Under the pieces are notes generated by a model. The model was given only the letters and a program-made list of their open reading frames with translations, searched no databases and was not told the DNA's origin. The position numbers and the translations under genes are program-made. This document shows, piece by piece, positions 1 to 6,611 of a DNA stretch of 9,728 nucleotides. Within the stretch, counting starts at the first letter, position 1, and every line of letters starts with the position of its first letter. Source of the DNA: JBBRLA01 sp038231615 (GTDB lineage: Bacteria; Myxococcota_A; Polyangia; Palsa-1104; JAEUJZ01); NCBI GenBank assembly GCA_038231615.1, contig JBBRLA010000302.1:1-9728 (forward strand), in the 5' to 3' direction.

Positions 1-1131
1 ATCAAGAACATCGAGACCTGCCGCCGGCCTCCCACCCCCTCCACCGTCGCGCAGCTCCTGGCCGTCCACGAGCTTTGCCTGCCGCCCCCGCTGTCCCCCG
101 CCTCCGACTTCGCCCCCAACCTCTGGCTGGCCCCGGAGTTCGACCCCATCAAGATGGTGCGCGAGCTGGAGATGCAGCTCAACGGCCGGGGCGGGCACGT
201 CGATCAGACCTTCCTGTACCTGGACCCGCTCAGCGCCGCCTGCTGGTGCGCCCTGGCCCAGGAGGAGGGCTACACCGCCGCCCGCGCCGAGATGCCGCTC
301 GACCGGGCCGCCGTGCAGATCGGCCACGCTGCCGGCGGTGCCGGCCTCGACGTCATCGGCCTGGGCCCCGGCGATGGCAAGGAAGAGGTGCGGCTGACCC
401 GGCACCTGACCGAGTCGCGGGGGGACCTGCGGCTCTATCTGGTCGACATCAGCCAGCCGCTGCTCAGCGTGGCGTACAAGCACGCCGCCGAGACGCTGTC
501 GGACCGCCGAGGGGTGGCTGTATTCGCGGTGCAGGGCAATTTCCATCACCTGGCCCGCTATTCGCAGCTCCTGGCGGCGCCGGAGCGCAGCCATCGGCGC
601 CGCGTAGTGTGCCTCATTGGCAACACCTTCGCAAATCTTCATAATGAGATTCTATTTATCCGAAACAGCCTGATGGGCTTCGCCCCGGGCGACCTGTTGC
701 TCCTGAACGTGCCGCTGGCCTGCGCGCCCGCGGACCGGCCGGAGGAGATCTTGCAAAAAGACCCCCGCCTGTCGGGGCGGCTGCCGACGGCGCTGGGCGG
801 GATCCAGGACCGCTATGAGGAGTGGTTGACGGGGCCCATCCACCGCTACCTGCGCGGCGCGCGGCGGGTGGAGCTGAGCACGCACCTGTGCACGGCGGTC
901 TGCCCGATCCCCGGCAGCTACGCCGCCGAGATGCGGGCCACGGTGACGCTGGAGGCGGGAGAGCAGCGCCGGTACTCGCTGATATACTTGAAGAGATATG
1001 ACTCGCTGAAGCTGATCCAGACCATGCGGCAGGAGGGCTGGGACCCGGTGGATGGCTGGCGCTACGCGGAGCAGCACCATCCCCGGTTGCTCTACTTGTT
1101 CCGCAAGCACGGCCTGCCGAACTCGCCGTGA
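1..1131 (+). CDS. XRE-type HTH fused to EgtD-like SAM-dependent methyltransferase (5' end outside window)
   Basis: The frame is open from base 1, so the true start is upstream; 376 residues are visible. Residues 1-25 (IKNIETCRRPPTPSTVAQLL) match the recognition-helix-to-helix-5 part of an XRE/Cro HTH, where I-x-x-I-E-x-G-R-R-x-P-S is typical. Residues ~115-370 fit the histidine-specific methyltransferase family (Methyltransf_33, as in EgtD): motif I GLGPGDGKEE at 120-129, the acidic strand-2 end YLVDIS at 146-151 (D149), LIGNTFANLH at 205-214, and FAPGDLLLLNVPLA after it. The C-terminal half (RVELSTHLC, then LKRYDSLKLI) also follows EgtD. The family methylates the alpha-amino group of histidine in ergothioneine synthesis. 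Here no EgtB is seen, and the HTH suggests a DNA-binding or self-regulating protein, so the substrate is unknown. An internal ATG at 154 would drop the HTH and is unlikely to be the real start. Confidence 0.75.
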   Translation: MKNIETCRRPPTPSTVAQLLAVHELCLPPPLSPASDFAPNLWLAPEFDPIKMVRELEMQLNGRGGHVDQTFLYLDPLSAACWCALAQEEGYTAARAEMPLDRAAVQIGHAAGGAGLDVIGLGPGDGKEEVRLTRHLTESRGDLRLYLVDISQPLLSVAYKHAAETLSDRRGVAVFAVQGNFHHLARYSQLLAAPERSHRRRVVCLIGNTFANLHNEILFIRNSLMGFAPGDLLLLNVPLACAPADRPEEILQKDPRLSGRLPTALGGIQDRYEEWLTGPIHRYLRGARRVELSTHLCTAVCPIPGSYAAEMRATVTLEAGEQRRYSLIYLKRYDSLKLIQTMRQEGWDPVDGWRYAEQHHPRLLYLFRKHGLPNSP

Positions 1132-1290
1132 CCGCTGCCCAGGCAAGACGAGGTCTAGAAGCTCGGGCGTATCGCGGGGCAGCTCGCCGCGCATGCTCGC
1201 CCCCGTTGCGATTTCTTCAAACTCTTTCAAAAACAGATTGACCTGGGGGATGCGGGGTTCTACCGTGGCTCCCTCAACCGAGACGTGACG
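1132..1290 (-). pseudogene. possible minus-strand coding remnant in the gap
   Basis: The ~290-base gap between the methyltransferase stop and the next small ORF holds a minus-strand frame, open from a stop at 1291-1293, that reads like protein: EGATVEPRIPQVNLFLKEF, then EEIATGASMRGELPRDTPEL. Codon third positions are mostly G/C. The frame then runs on, antisense, into the methyltransferase 3' end, where it is only a shadow. There is no ATG start with an RBS; only a TTG at 1230. I do not recognise the family. It may be the relic of an older gene whose end was replaced, or chance. The rest of the gap holds possible promoter and repeat elements only. Confidence 0.2.
1238..1266 (+). promoter_or_regulatory. 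possible sigma70-type promoter for the 1418/1498 operon
   Basis: TTGACC (1238-1243) and TACCGT (1261-1266) are separated by 17 bases and point toward the downstream genes. The -35 matches 5 of 6 consensus bases, the -10 only 3. It would give a leader of about 145 bases before the small ORF at 1418. Confidence 0.25.
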
Positions 1291-1417
1291 TCAAGATGAC
1301 CTCCAGATGACTGCCATCGCGAACCAGAACCCGTCGCTCGAATTCGATCCTCTCTGCTGTCGCTAGCCCCGATGACCGGGGCCGAGCGGCACCGCCACGG
1401 CGGCCGAGCAGAGGAGG

Positions 1418-1501
1418 ATGAAGACAACAGACGAGCAAAACAAGCAGACGGGTAAACGAAACCGGGGGGACTGGTTCAAAACGAAAGGCAGAATCATATG
1501 A
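1418..1501 (+). CDS. possible small basic 27-aa protein, coupled to the next gene
   Basis: ATG at 1418 follows AGGAGG (1412-1417) directly. The peptide begins MKTTDEQNKQTGKRNRGDWF, ends KTKGRII, and is strongly basic. Its TGA (1499-1501) overlaps the ATG of the next gene (1498-1500) as ATGA, the usual arrangement for translational coupling. Against it: the SD-to-start spacing is nearly zero, shorter than is efficient, and the peptide has no recognisable family. It could be a real small protein or a leader ORF that controls translation of the 304-aa gene. Confidence 0.4.
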   Translation: MKTTDEQNKQTGKRNRGDWFKTKGRII

Positions 1502-2412
1502 AGATACGTCCTATGGGTTCCCGCGCAGCCACCGCGGGGACCGGCACTCTTGCGGGTGGCCTTACCGGACCCGCCTCCCTCGATGAGCAGTACGAGGAAG
1601 TCGTCGATGGGACCGATGTCCAGGTCAGAAAGACCAGGCAGGGCCCCGATGTCGTCGTCGTCAAGACCCGAGAAGAGCTCAAGCAGCTCGGGACCGATCT
1701 GGAGACGACCGGCTTCGACGGCCCGAGCATCACCCTCTTGCTTCTGGCCATCATGGAGAAGTGCGTCCAGTTCTGGATCCAGCGCACCGGGGCCAACCCC
1801 AATCGCAAGATGCCGGACCTGCCGCAAAACTTCGAGAAGGTGCTGCCGTCGACGGACACGATCCTCGGCTGGGTGAAGCTGCTCCTGGTCGAGGCCCCCA
1901 ACCTGTTCACCCAGGAGGAGGAGGACTCCATCCGGAAGGTCCGCACGCTGGTCGCAGACAATCAGGCCATCATCGATATCTTCGCCCCGATCATGCAGGG
2001 GGCCACGATCAACATGAGGCTGGGGCTGAAGATCCTCTTCGACTTCTGCACCCACGTGGGTACCAACGGCAGATCGGCCATCGAGGGCAACTTCGTCCTG
2101 CACCAGAAGATGAAGCCGCTTCTGGACATGCTCGACGGCAATGCACAGCAGGCGCTGGTGACCAAGCACCTCAAGGACCAGGTGGCCCACCAGGTCGAGG
2201 CCAGGGTGCTCGAGGAGACCAAGCAGAACATCGCCAACGCCGTGGCCGGCACGCCCCTTGTGGGGGCGCACGCGCCGGGGCAGAACCCGGTACCGCCGGG
2301 GGCCCTGCCTCTGACGGTGGTGCCGCAGCCCAAGCACCCCAAGCCTGCGCGACGGGGCGGTCCTACGCCCAAGCACCCCAAGTCCAAGGGGACGCCCCCG
2401 AAAAACGGCTGA
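1498..2412 (+). CDS. unrecognised 304-aa helical protein with basic Pro/Lys tail
   Basis: ATG 1498 is preceded by AAAGG (1484-1488) with 9-base spacing; a second ATG at 1513 is possible. I do not recognise the family. Residues ~1-30 are Gly/Ala/Thr-rich and probably disordered. Residues ~50-240 look all-helical, with hydrophobic stretches (ITLLLLAIMEKCVQFWI, TILGWVKLLLVEAPNLF) and charged segments, but no clear transmembrane helix or signal peptide. The last ~50 residues are rich in Pro, Lys and Gly and carry PKHPK twice, a basic tail that could bind nucleic acid or a partner. It sits just upstream of the large ATPase on the same strand with similar codon use, so a joint role is inferred, not shown. 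A strong terminator follows its stop within 10 bases. Confidence 0.75.
   Translation: MKIRPMGSRAATAGTGTLAGGLTGPASLDEQYEEVVDGTDVQVRKTRQGPDVVVVKTREELKQLGTDLETTGFDGPSITLLLLAIMEKCVQFWIQRTGANPNRKMPDLPQNFEKVLPSTDTILGWVKLLLVEAPNLFTQEEEDSIRKVRTLVADNQAIIDIFAPIMQGATINMRLGLKILFDFCTHVGTNGRSAIEGNFVLHQKMKPLLDMLDGNAQQALVTKHLKDQVAHQVEARVLEETKQNIANAVAGTPLVGAHAPGQNPVPPGALPLTVVPQPKHPKPARRGGPTPKHPKSKGTPPKNG
2328..2382 (+). repeat. 16-bp in-frame direct repeat encoding PKHPK
   Basis: GCCCAAGCACCCCAAG occurs at 2328-2343 and 2367-2382. The 39-base period is 13 codons, so both copies encode the same PKHPK motif in the basic tail of the 304-aa protein. Confidence 0.85.
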
Positions 2413-2421
2413 CCCTCATCA

Positions 2422-2454
2422 AAGGGCGCAGATCGCCGATCTGCGTCTTTGTTT
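2422..2454 (+). terminator. hairpin terminator between the 304-aa gene and the ATPase gene
   Basis: An almost perfect stem of 13 pairs (two of them G-U; core CGCAGATC/GATCTGCG) closes on a GCC triloop at 2435-2437 and runs into CTTTGTTT. It starts 10 bases after the TGA of the 304-aa gene and ends about 65 bases before the ATPase start. It therefore ends or attenuates transcription into the ATPase gene. It also argues against the TTG at 2449, inside the hairpin, as the ATPase start. Confidence 0.7.
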
Positions 2455-2520
2455 CCCTCCCCCCGCGACTATTTCATCACTCCCCTTGTAACCGGACGCG
2501 CGGTGCCGAGATCTCCTCCC

Positions 2521-5500
2521 ATGGAGAACCTCGACCCACTCAGATTCCACATCGCCCGCGACTCGTTCGACTGCCCGGTCCCTTCTCGCAGCTCGAGCCT
2601 TTACGCATGCCAGGACGCGGCGTCGCTGAAGGCGCACCTCGAAGAGGCCAAGAGCGAGCCGGCCCCGCCAGGGGACACGGACACCATCGAAGACGAGCTT
2701 TCACAGTGCAAGAAGCGAAAGGAGGCCAAGGACCGGCGAGACGCGCTCCAACGTCTGGACCACGCCGGTTGGATCGTCCGGGCCGAACAGGTCGGACTGC
2801 ACGAGCAGGCCGGCTTCGAGAGCGGCGAGGCGTATCTGGAGAGCCTGGGCAGGACCTGGCCCGGTCCGCACATCGGCACCAAGATGAAGGCGGTCTACCT
2901 GGGTGTCGCCCGGCACGCTCCCGACGAGCTGGCCCGCTCCGGCGAGCGCGTCCTCACGCTCCTGTATGACGTGACGACGGTCCGGTCGGACCTGTGCCGC
3001 GGTATGCTCTTTCAGAAAGTCGGGGTCGAGAGCCCGGCGGCGATCCGCTGCGGCGCTCGGGCGGCCAAGAAGGCCCTGGACAAAGGGAAGTCAGAGAAAA
3101 AGGCGCTCGCGGCGGCGGCCAAGGCGGTGAACCGGGACCCGGCCCGCAAGGGGGAGCGGCAGCAAAGGACGTTTGCCGAGGCGGTCGGAAAGGCCGTCGG
3201 CAAGGGAGTCGGCGAGGCGATCGGCATGGGGTTCGGTCAAGTCGGCAAGGAGCTGATCCACTTCATCCCCGCCCTGGTCCGCGCGTTCAAGGAGCAGCCG
3301 CCCGGGACCGGGATCGCTCAGACGGAGGAGCAGGCACAGGCGCCGGCCCCCGCCAGGGGGACCCGGAAGTACCCGCGTCGAGGCCCCGCGGAACCGGCGC
3401 AGGATCCGGTTCAAGGGGCGGTCCCGACCGCCGGCCCACAGCAGGTACCACCGACGGCAGAGCAAGCAGCGGCGGCGGCGCCGGCCCCTTCCTCGGAACC
3501 GATCCCGGAACCGGTTCCCGACCCTGTTCCGGTGAACCCGTCCCCGGGCGAAGAAACCCAGGTCCGGCCCGAGCCGGCCGTCCGTCCCGAGCAGGTCTTC
3601 CCCTACCAGCATTTCATCGCCGCCGGCTATCCCTACAACCTTTACGATCCCACCGACAACGAGCGCCACGCCATCGAGCTGACCACCGTCGCCACCCATG
3701 TCCTGCGCTGGTGCAAGCCGGTCCTCGAACTCCTTTATGACCCGGACCGCTACAGGCACTTCGATGACCGCCTCCAGCTTCGGGTGTTCCGCGCCGCCTG
3801 GGTGATCAACCTGGACGGCGACCGCGTCCAGCCCCTGCTCAAGGACCTGGCCGCCCAGGGCGAGGCCCTGATGGAGGAGACCTTTCGGGAAAGCGGCGAC
3901 GACCCCGCCGCCTACCCGGCCCCGGCGATCGAGACCTTCATGCCCCACCACCTCATCGACATGATGCCGCTCAAGGTGGTGGAAGAGCCCGAGCTGCCGA
4001 TGAGTTATCTGACCCTGGAGGTGACCCAGCCCGAAGACAACGAGCCGTTCAAGGAGGAGCCCAGCCCCAAGCGCGTGCTCGTGTTCTACTTCCTGGCCCT
4101 GCTCAAGGTGTTGCACGAAAAGATGCTCGCCTTCGAGCACAGCAACCAGGACCCCGAGCAGGCCCTGTACCCCGAGCTGGCGTATCAACTGGAACGGGTC
4201 ATGGAGGACCTCAGTGGGCACCTGGGCCGGGTCCGGGGCCGCTGCTGGCGCGAGGGCCAGCGGGCCGTTGAGCAGGAAGGCGCCTGGCTGGAAGAGCAGA
4301 ACCAGGCCGAAGAGCAGAAGAAGATCGCCGAGAGCCACATCGTGGTCGTCGGCGAGGACGGCATTTCGAAGCAGTACAGCAAGGTCGGCACCATCCTCAG
4401 CGGCCGCCATGTCGCCATCAGCATGGCGATAGCCCAGGTGCTCATTGCCATCGGCCTTCAGGGGACCGGCAAGACCCAGGGCGCGGCGATCTTGCGCGAA
4501 ACCATCCATCTGCTGCTGCCCGGCCTGGCCCTGATGCCCCAGCGCGGCAAGAGCATCAGCTTCGAGGTCGATTTCAACAAGGGCCAGACCCGCAGGTGCT
4601 CTTTGAGCGGCATTTACCCCAGCCCCTACCCAGAGCATCGCCAGCAGCTCAAGAGCATCTTCAACTATGACCAGGCCGCGTCGTTCCCCCAGATCGACGT
4701 CATGGTCATGCCCAAGGCGACGGACTACTACCGCAAGGAGTTTCAGCGCGTCTACGACGAGGAGCACGAGCGCTTTCACCTCTTCGAGGTCGGCTTCGAC
4801 CCCAGCGAACAGGACAGCCTGTTCTACCGGCTGATGCTGCCTATCGGCACCAAGGGCAACGGCCAGGCCCACACCCAGGCCCGGTCGCTGATCGACAGCA
4901 TCATCGGCAACATGGGCGTGGGCTGCCACCCCGACAAGCTCTTCGCCGAGTTCATCCGGGCCAAGTTCCCCGGCGTCAACCAGGCCGCCTTTCGGGCGCA
5001 GTTCCAGCTGATCAAGGACATCACCACGCCGGGGCAGTACATGATCGACCGGTTGAGCGGCAACGCGCCGCTGGTGGGGCTGATGGAGAGCCGCTACCTG
5101 GGCCCCAACCGGCTCTTGTCGCTGGAGGTGGCGATCATGTCGGCGCTGAGCGCGATCTTGCGCGACGGCTCGAACCCCCTGCGCTGGTTCTTCATGCACG
5201 AGCTGGGGAAGCAGGCGCTGCACGAGGTGGTGGCGCCCTACCTGATCGAGCGGGCGGCGGAGGTGCGGCACAACGTGTGCTCGTATTATCTGGAGACGCA
5301 GCAGGTGGGCTTTCTGCCCAGGGAGCTGGTGGCGCTGTGCACGGGGATCTTGCAGTGCAAGACCACCAACCAGCTGGACTACCAGCTCTTGCAGCAGCTC
5401 TTCTACGCCTTTCAGTGCATCCCCTTCAAGCAGGTGGCGGAGCTTGTGCCCGGGTGCGCGTACCTGGGGTTCCAGCACGCCAACGACCCGCAGTACCGCA

Positions 5501-5571
5501 ACCGGGCGTTCTTTGCCCAGCTTCGCGCCACGGCGACCTGGGCCGGGGGGGAGACGGTGTCGTTGGTGTAG
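2521..5571 (+). CDS. large HerA/FtsK/VirB4-type ATPase with glycine-zipper and Pro-rich linker
   Basis: With ATG 2521 the protein has 1016 residues; GTG 2503 is an in-frame alternative, and neither has a good SD. Layout: charged helical part (~1-175); Ala/Lys-rich helix (~178-215); a glycine zipper with Gly at 223, 227, 231, 235 and 239, followed by a hydrophobic LIHFIPALV stretch; a Pro/Ala/Glu-rich linker (~269-359) with an EPIPEPVPDPVPV run; an unrecognised middle domain (~360-620); and the ATPase core. The core has Walker A GLQGTGKT at 645-652 (K651), a Walker B-like hydrophobic strand WFFMHE ending in E894, and SYYLETQQ at 921-928 in the place of the conserved Gln of HerA/VirB4 ATPases. 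The ~245-residue Walker A-B spacing also suits that superfamily, whose members pump DNA or protein through hexameric rings. The middle domain and partner match no family I know. The exact role (DNA translocation, secretion, defence) is not readable. Confidence 0.65.
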   Translation: MENLDPLRFHIARDSFDCPVPSRSSSLYACQDAASLKAHLEEAKSEPAPPGDTDTIEDELSQCKKRKEAKDRRDALQRLDHAGWIVRAEQVGLHEQAGFESGEAYLESLGRTWPGPHIGTKMKAVYLGVARHAPDELARSGERVLTLLYDVTTVRSDLCRGMLFQKVGVESPAAIRCGARAAKKALDKGKSEKKALAAAAKAVNRDPARKGERQQRTFAEAVGKAVGKGVGEAIGMGFGQVGKELIHFIPALVRAFKEQPPGTGIAQTEEQAQAPAPARGTRKYPRRGPAEPAQDPVQGAVPTAGPQQVPPTAEQAAAAAPAPSSEPIPEPVPDPVPVNPSPGEETQVRPEPAVRPEQVFPYQHFIAAGYPYNLYDPTDNERHAIELTTVATHVLRWCKPVLELLYDPDRYRHFDDRLQLRVFRAAWVINLDGDRVQPLLKDLAAQGEALMEETFRESGDDPAAYPAPAIETFMPHHLIDMMPLKVVEEPELPMSYLTLEVTQPEDNEPFKEEPSPKRVLVFYFLALLKVLHEKMLAFEHSNQDPEQALYPELAYQLERVMEDLSGHLGRVRGRCWREGQRAVEQEGAWLEEQNQAEEQKKIAESHIVVVGEDGISKQYSKVGTILSGRHVAISMAIAQVLIAIGLQGTGKTQGAAILRETIHLLLPGLALMPQRGKSISFEVDFNKGQTRRCSLSGIYPSPYPEHRQQLKSIFNYDQAASFPQIDVMVMPKATDYYRKEFQRVYDEEHERFHLFEVGFDPSEQDSLFYRLMLPIGTKGNGQAHTQARSLIDSIIGNMGVGCHPDKLFAEFIRAKFPGVNQAAFRAQFQLIKDITTPGQYMIDRLSGNAPLVGLMESRYLGPNRLLSLEVAIMSALSAILRDGSNPLRWFFMHELGKQALHEVVAPYLIERAAEVRHNVCSYYLETQQVGFLPRELVALCTGILQCKTTNQLDYQLLQQLFYAFQCIPFKQVAELVPGCAYLGFQHANDPQYRNRAFFAQLRATATWAGGETVSLV

Positions 5572-5572
5572 G

Positions 5573-5713
5573 GAGGGGAGCGGGTGTCCCGTCGTCGAGT
5601 CCTGGTACACCTGTCCGTGGGCCGGCCAGCGGGCCGAGGTCTATTTTTACGTGGACGGCGAACGGATCATGATGAAGCCTGGCGAGATCGCACCACCGGA
5701 TCCGACATGCTGA
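5573..5713 (+). pseudogene. possible small coding remnant after the ATPase gene
   Basis: Frame 2 encodes CPVVESWYTCPWAGQRAEVY and ends KPGEIAPPDPTC at TGA 5711-5713, with protein-like codon use, two Trp and several Cys. It has no start codon near a ribosome site: the only in-frame ATG is inside the ATPase gene at 5444. A strong SD (GGGAGGGG, 5571-5578) instead points to GTG 5584, which opens a different, less protein-like frame. A frameshifted small gene would explain both observations. Function unknown. Confidence 0.3.
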
Positions 5714-5855
5714 TCAGTCAGGTTGGAATGATGGCCTCGCGATCCAGACCGTTCCGTCAGCCCGCCGCGATGCCGGCGCCGACCCCGTAGGCCAGCCAGC
5801 AGGGGGAGACATCGGCCTTCGTGCCTACACCCGTGGGTCGTTTACCAGCCCGCTC

Positions 5856-6116
5856 ATGCACGAGTACGAAAGCCCACAGACCTCGCTGCGTCCGTGGATC
5901 GAATCGTGGGCCGGCAAGCTCCCAGAGCCCCTGCGCTACTGTCCCCTGCCCGAGGCGGTGCTGCCCGGCTGGGATGAAGTCCAGCAGATCCTGGAGGCCA
6001 AGGGCGCCGCTCCCGAGACCCTCGCCGCCCTGCGCGCTTTCTACGATGAGCTGACCCGCAGCGACACCCCCGACTTCTTGCGGCTGGCCAATGAACTGGA
6101 CAGCTACCTCAGGTGA
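5856..6116 (+). CDS. unrecognised protein, probably cut at its 5' end
   Basis: ATG 5856 gives an 86-aa protein ending RLANELDSYLR, with Trp/Pro-rich text (RPWIESWAGKLPEPLRYCPL) and good codon bias. There is no SD before it, and the frame stays open with the same GC-rich third positions back to about 5733 (stop at 5673-5675), without any ATG, GTG or TTG. The simplest reading is the 3' part of a longer gene that lost its beginning in a rearrangement near 5700. It ends 13 bases before a GGAGG-led ATG (6130), so it probably formed an operon with the AAA ATPase gene that follows. I do not know the family. Confidence 0.5.
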   Translation: MHEYESPQTSLRPWIESWAGKLPEPLRYCPLPEAVLPGWDEVQQILEAKGAAPETLAALRAFYDELTRSDTPDFLRLANELDSYLR

Positions 6117-6129
6117 TGGAGGCTGACTG

Positions 6130-6377
6130 ATGACCACACGCTTGCGCGGCCCGTTCGCGGGACGGGCCTGGTGACAGCGGCCAACACCGCGCTGCTGCTG
6201 AAGGTCCCGCTGCTGCTCACCGGCGAGCCCGGCTGCGGCAAGACCGACTTCGCCTGGGCCGCCGCCCGCGCCCTGGGCCGTCCGGAGCCCCTGTGCTGCT
6301 ACGTGCGCAGCGACACCCGCGCCCGCGACCTGTTTTACCACTACGACGCGGTGCGCCGCTTCGCCGATCTGCAGGGG
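6130..6377 (+). pseudogene. MoxR-like AAA ATPase, 5' fragment only, probably frameshifted
   Basis: From GTG 6171 the frame reads TAANTALLLKVPLLLTGEPG and on to CGKT: the Walker A P-loop GEPGCGKT is at residues 18-25, and RSDTRARDLFYHYDAVRRF at 46-64 fits the start of the MoxR/AAA_5-like family. The fold then stops at residue ~68 (ADLQ, base 6374), before Walker B, sensor 1 and the arginine finger, so it cannot work. Homology changes at a run of six G (6374-6379) into antisense Fic sequence. The better start is ATG 6130, with GGAGG at 6118-6122 and 7-base spacing. That frame (MTTRLRGPFAGRAW) stops at 6172-6174, overlapping the GTG as GTGA, so one base is probably missing between 6130 and 6171. 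Confidence 0.75.
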
Positions 6378-6497
6378 GGCCTCCATCTTCCCCAGATGTC
6401 TGCCCTGCCGATGGCGCACCGCGGCCAGGGCGGAAGCGAGGACGTCGCTGTCCCATCGGAAGGCCGGCCAATCGGGCTGCTCGTGAATGTAGGCCAT
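6378..6497 (-). pseudogene. Fic family protein (DUF4172), N-terminal 40 codons only
   Basis: On the minus strand, ATG 6497 with GGAG four bases upstream starts a protein whose residues 3-18 (YIHEQPDWPAFRWDSD), then RHRQGRHLGKMEA at 28-40, match the start of the DUF4172 domain found at the N-terminus of one class of Fic proteins. These enzymes AMPylate or otherwise modify target proteins. The match ends at residue 40, where family members continue with LGF; the sequence instead becomes antisense to the AAA fragment. The Fic catalytic HxFx(D/E)GNGR motif is absent. By chance the frame stays open to 5757, so a 246-aa chimeric ORF exists whose last ~206 residues are not expected to be real. Confidence 0.75.
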
Positions 6498-6519
6498 GAT
6501 CTCCGCAGGTCTTGCGGTG

Positions 6520-6525
6520 ATTATA
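6520..6525 (-). promoter_or_regulatory. -10 box of the Fic remnant
   Basis: On the minus strand a perfect TATAAT lies 22 bases before the Fic ATG, with GGAG between the two. No good -35 is visible at 16-18 bases. The signals look intact although the gene is cut. Confidence 0.45.
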
Positions 6526-6597
6526 GTCGATAATCCCCGCGGAGGCAGGACGGATCATCGATGAGGTCGCGGACGCAGTCGGGGGGGCCGGCCGTGA

Positions 6598-6603
6598 TAC
6601 AGT
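6598..6603 (+). promoter_or_regulatory. leaderless-type -10 box for the Uma2 gene
   Basis: TACAGT (TANNNT) stands 8 bases before ATG 6612, with no SD in between. In GC-rich bacteria this spacing usually places transcription start on or next to the ATG. No -35 is evident. Confidence 0.45.
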
Positions 6604-6611
6604 CTCCTGTC

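Noticed and set aside
1363..2376. 337-codon minus-strand frame opposite the 304-aa gene
   Set aside because: Same shadow effect; the plus strand has SD, start and a terminator after the stop.
3091..5610. 839-codon open frame on the minus strand opposite the ATPase gene
   Set aside because: Its composition (His/Leu/Gly/Arg-rich, low complexity) is that of the mirror of a GC-rich gene; the plus strand has a real P-loop ATPase there.
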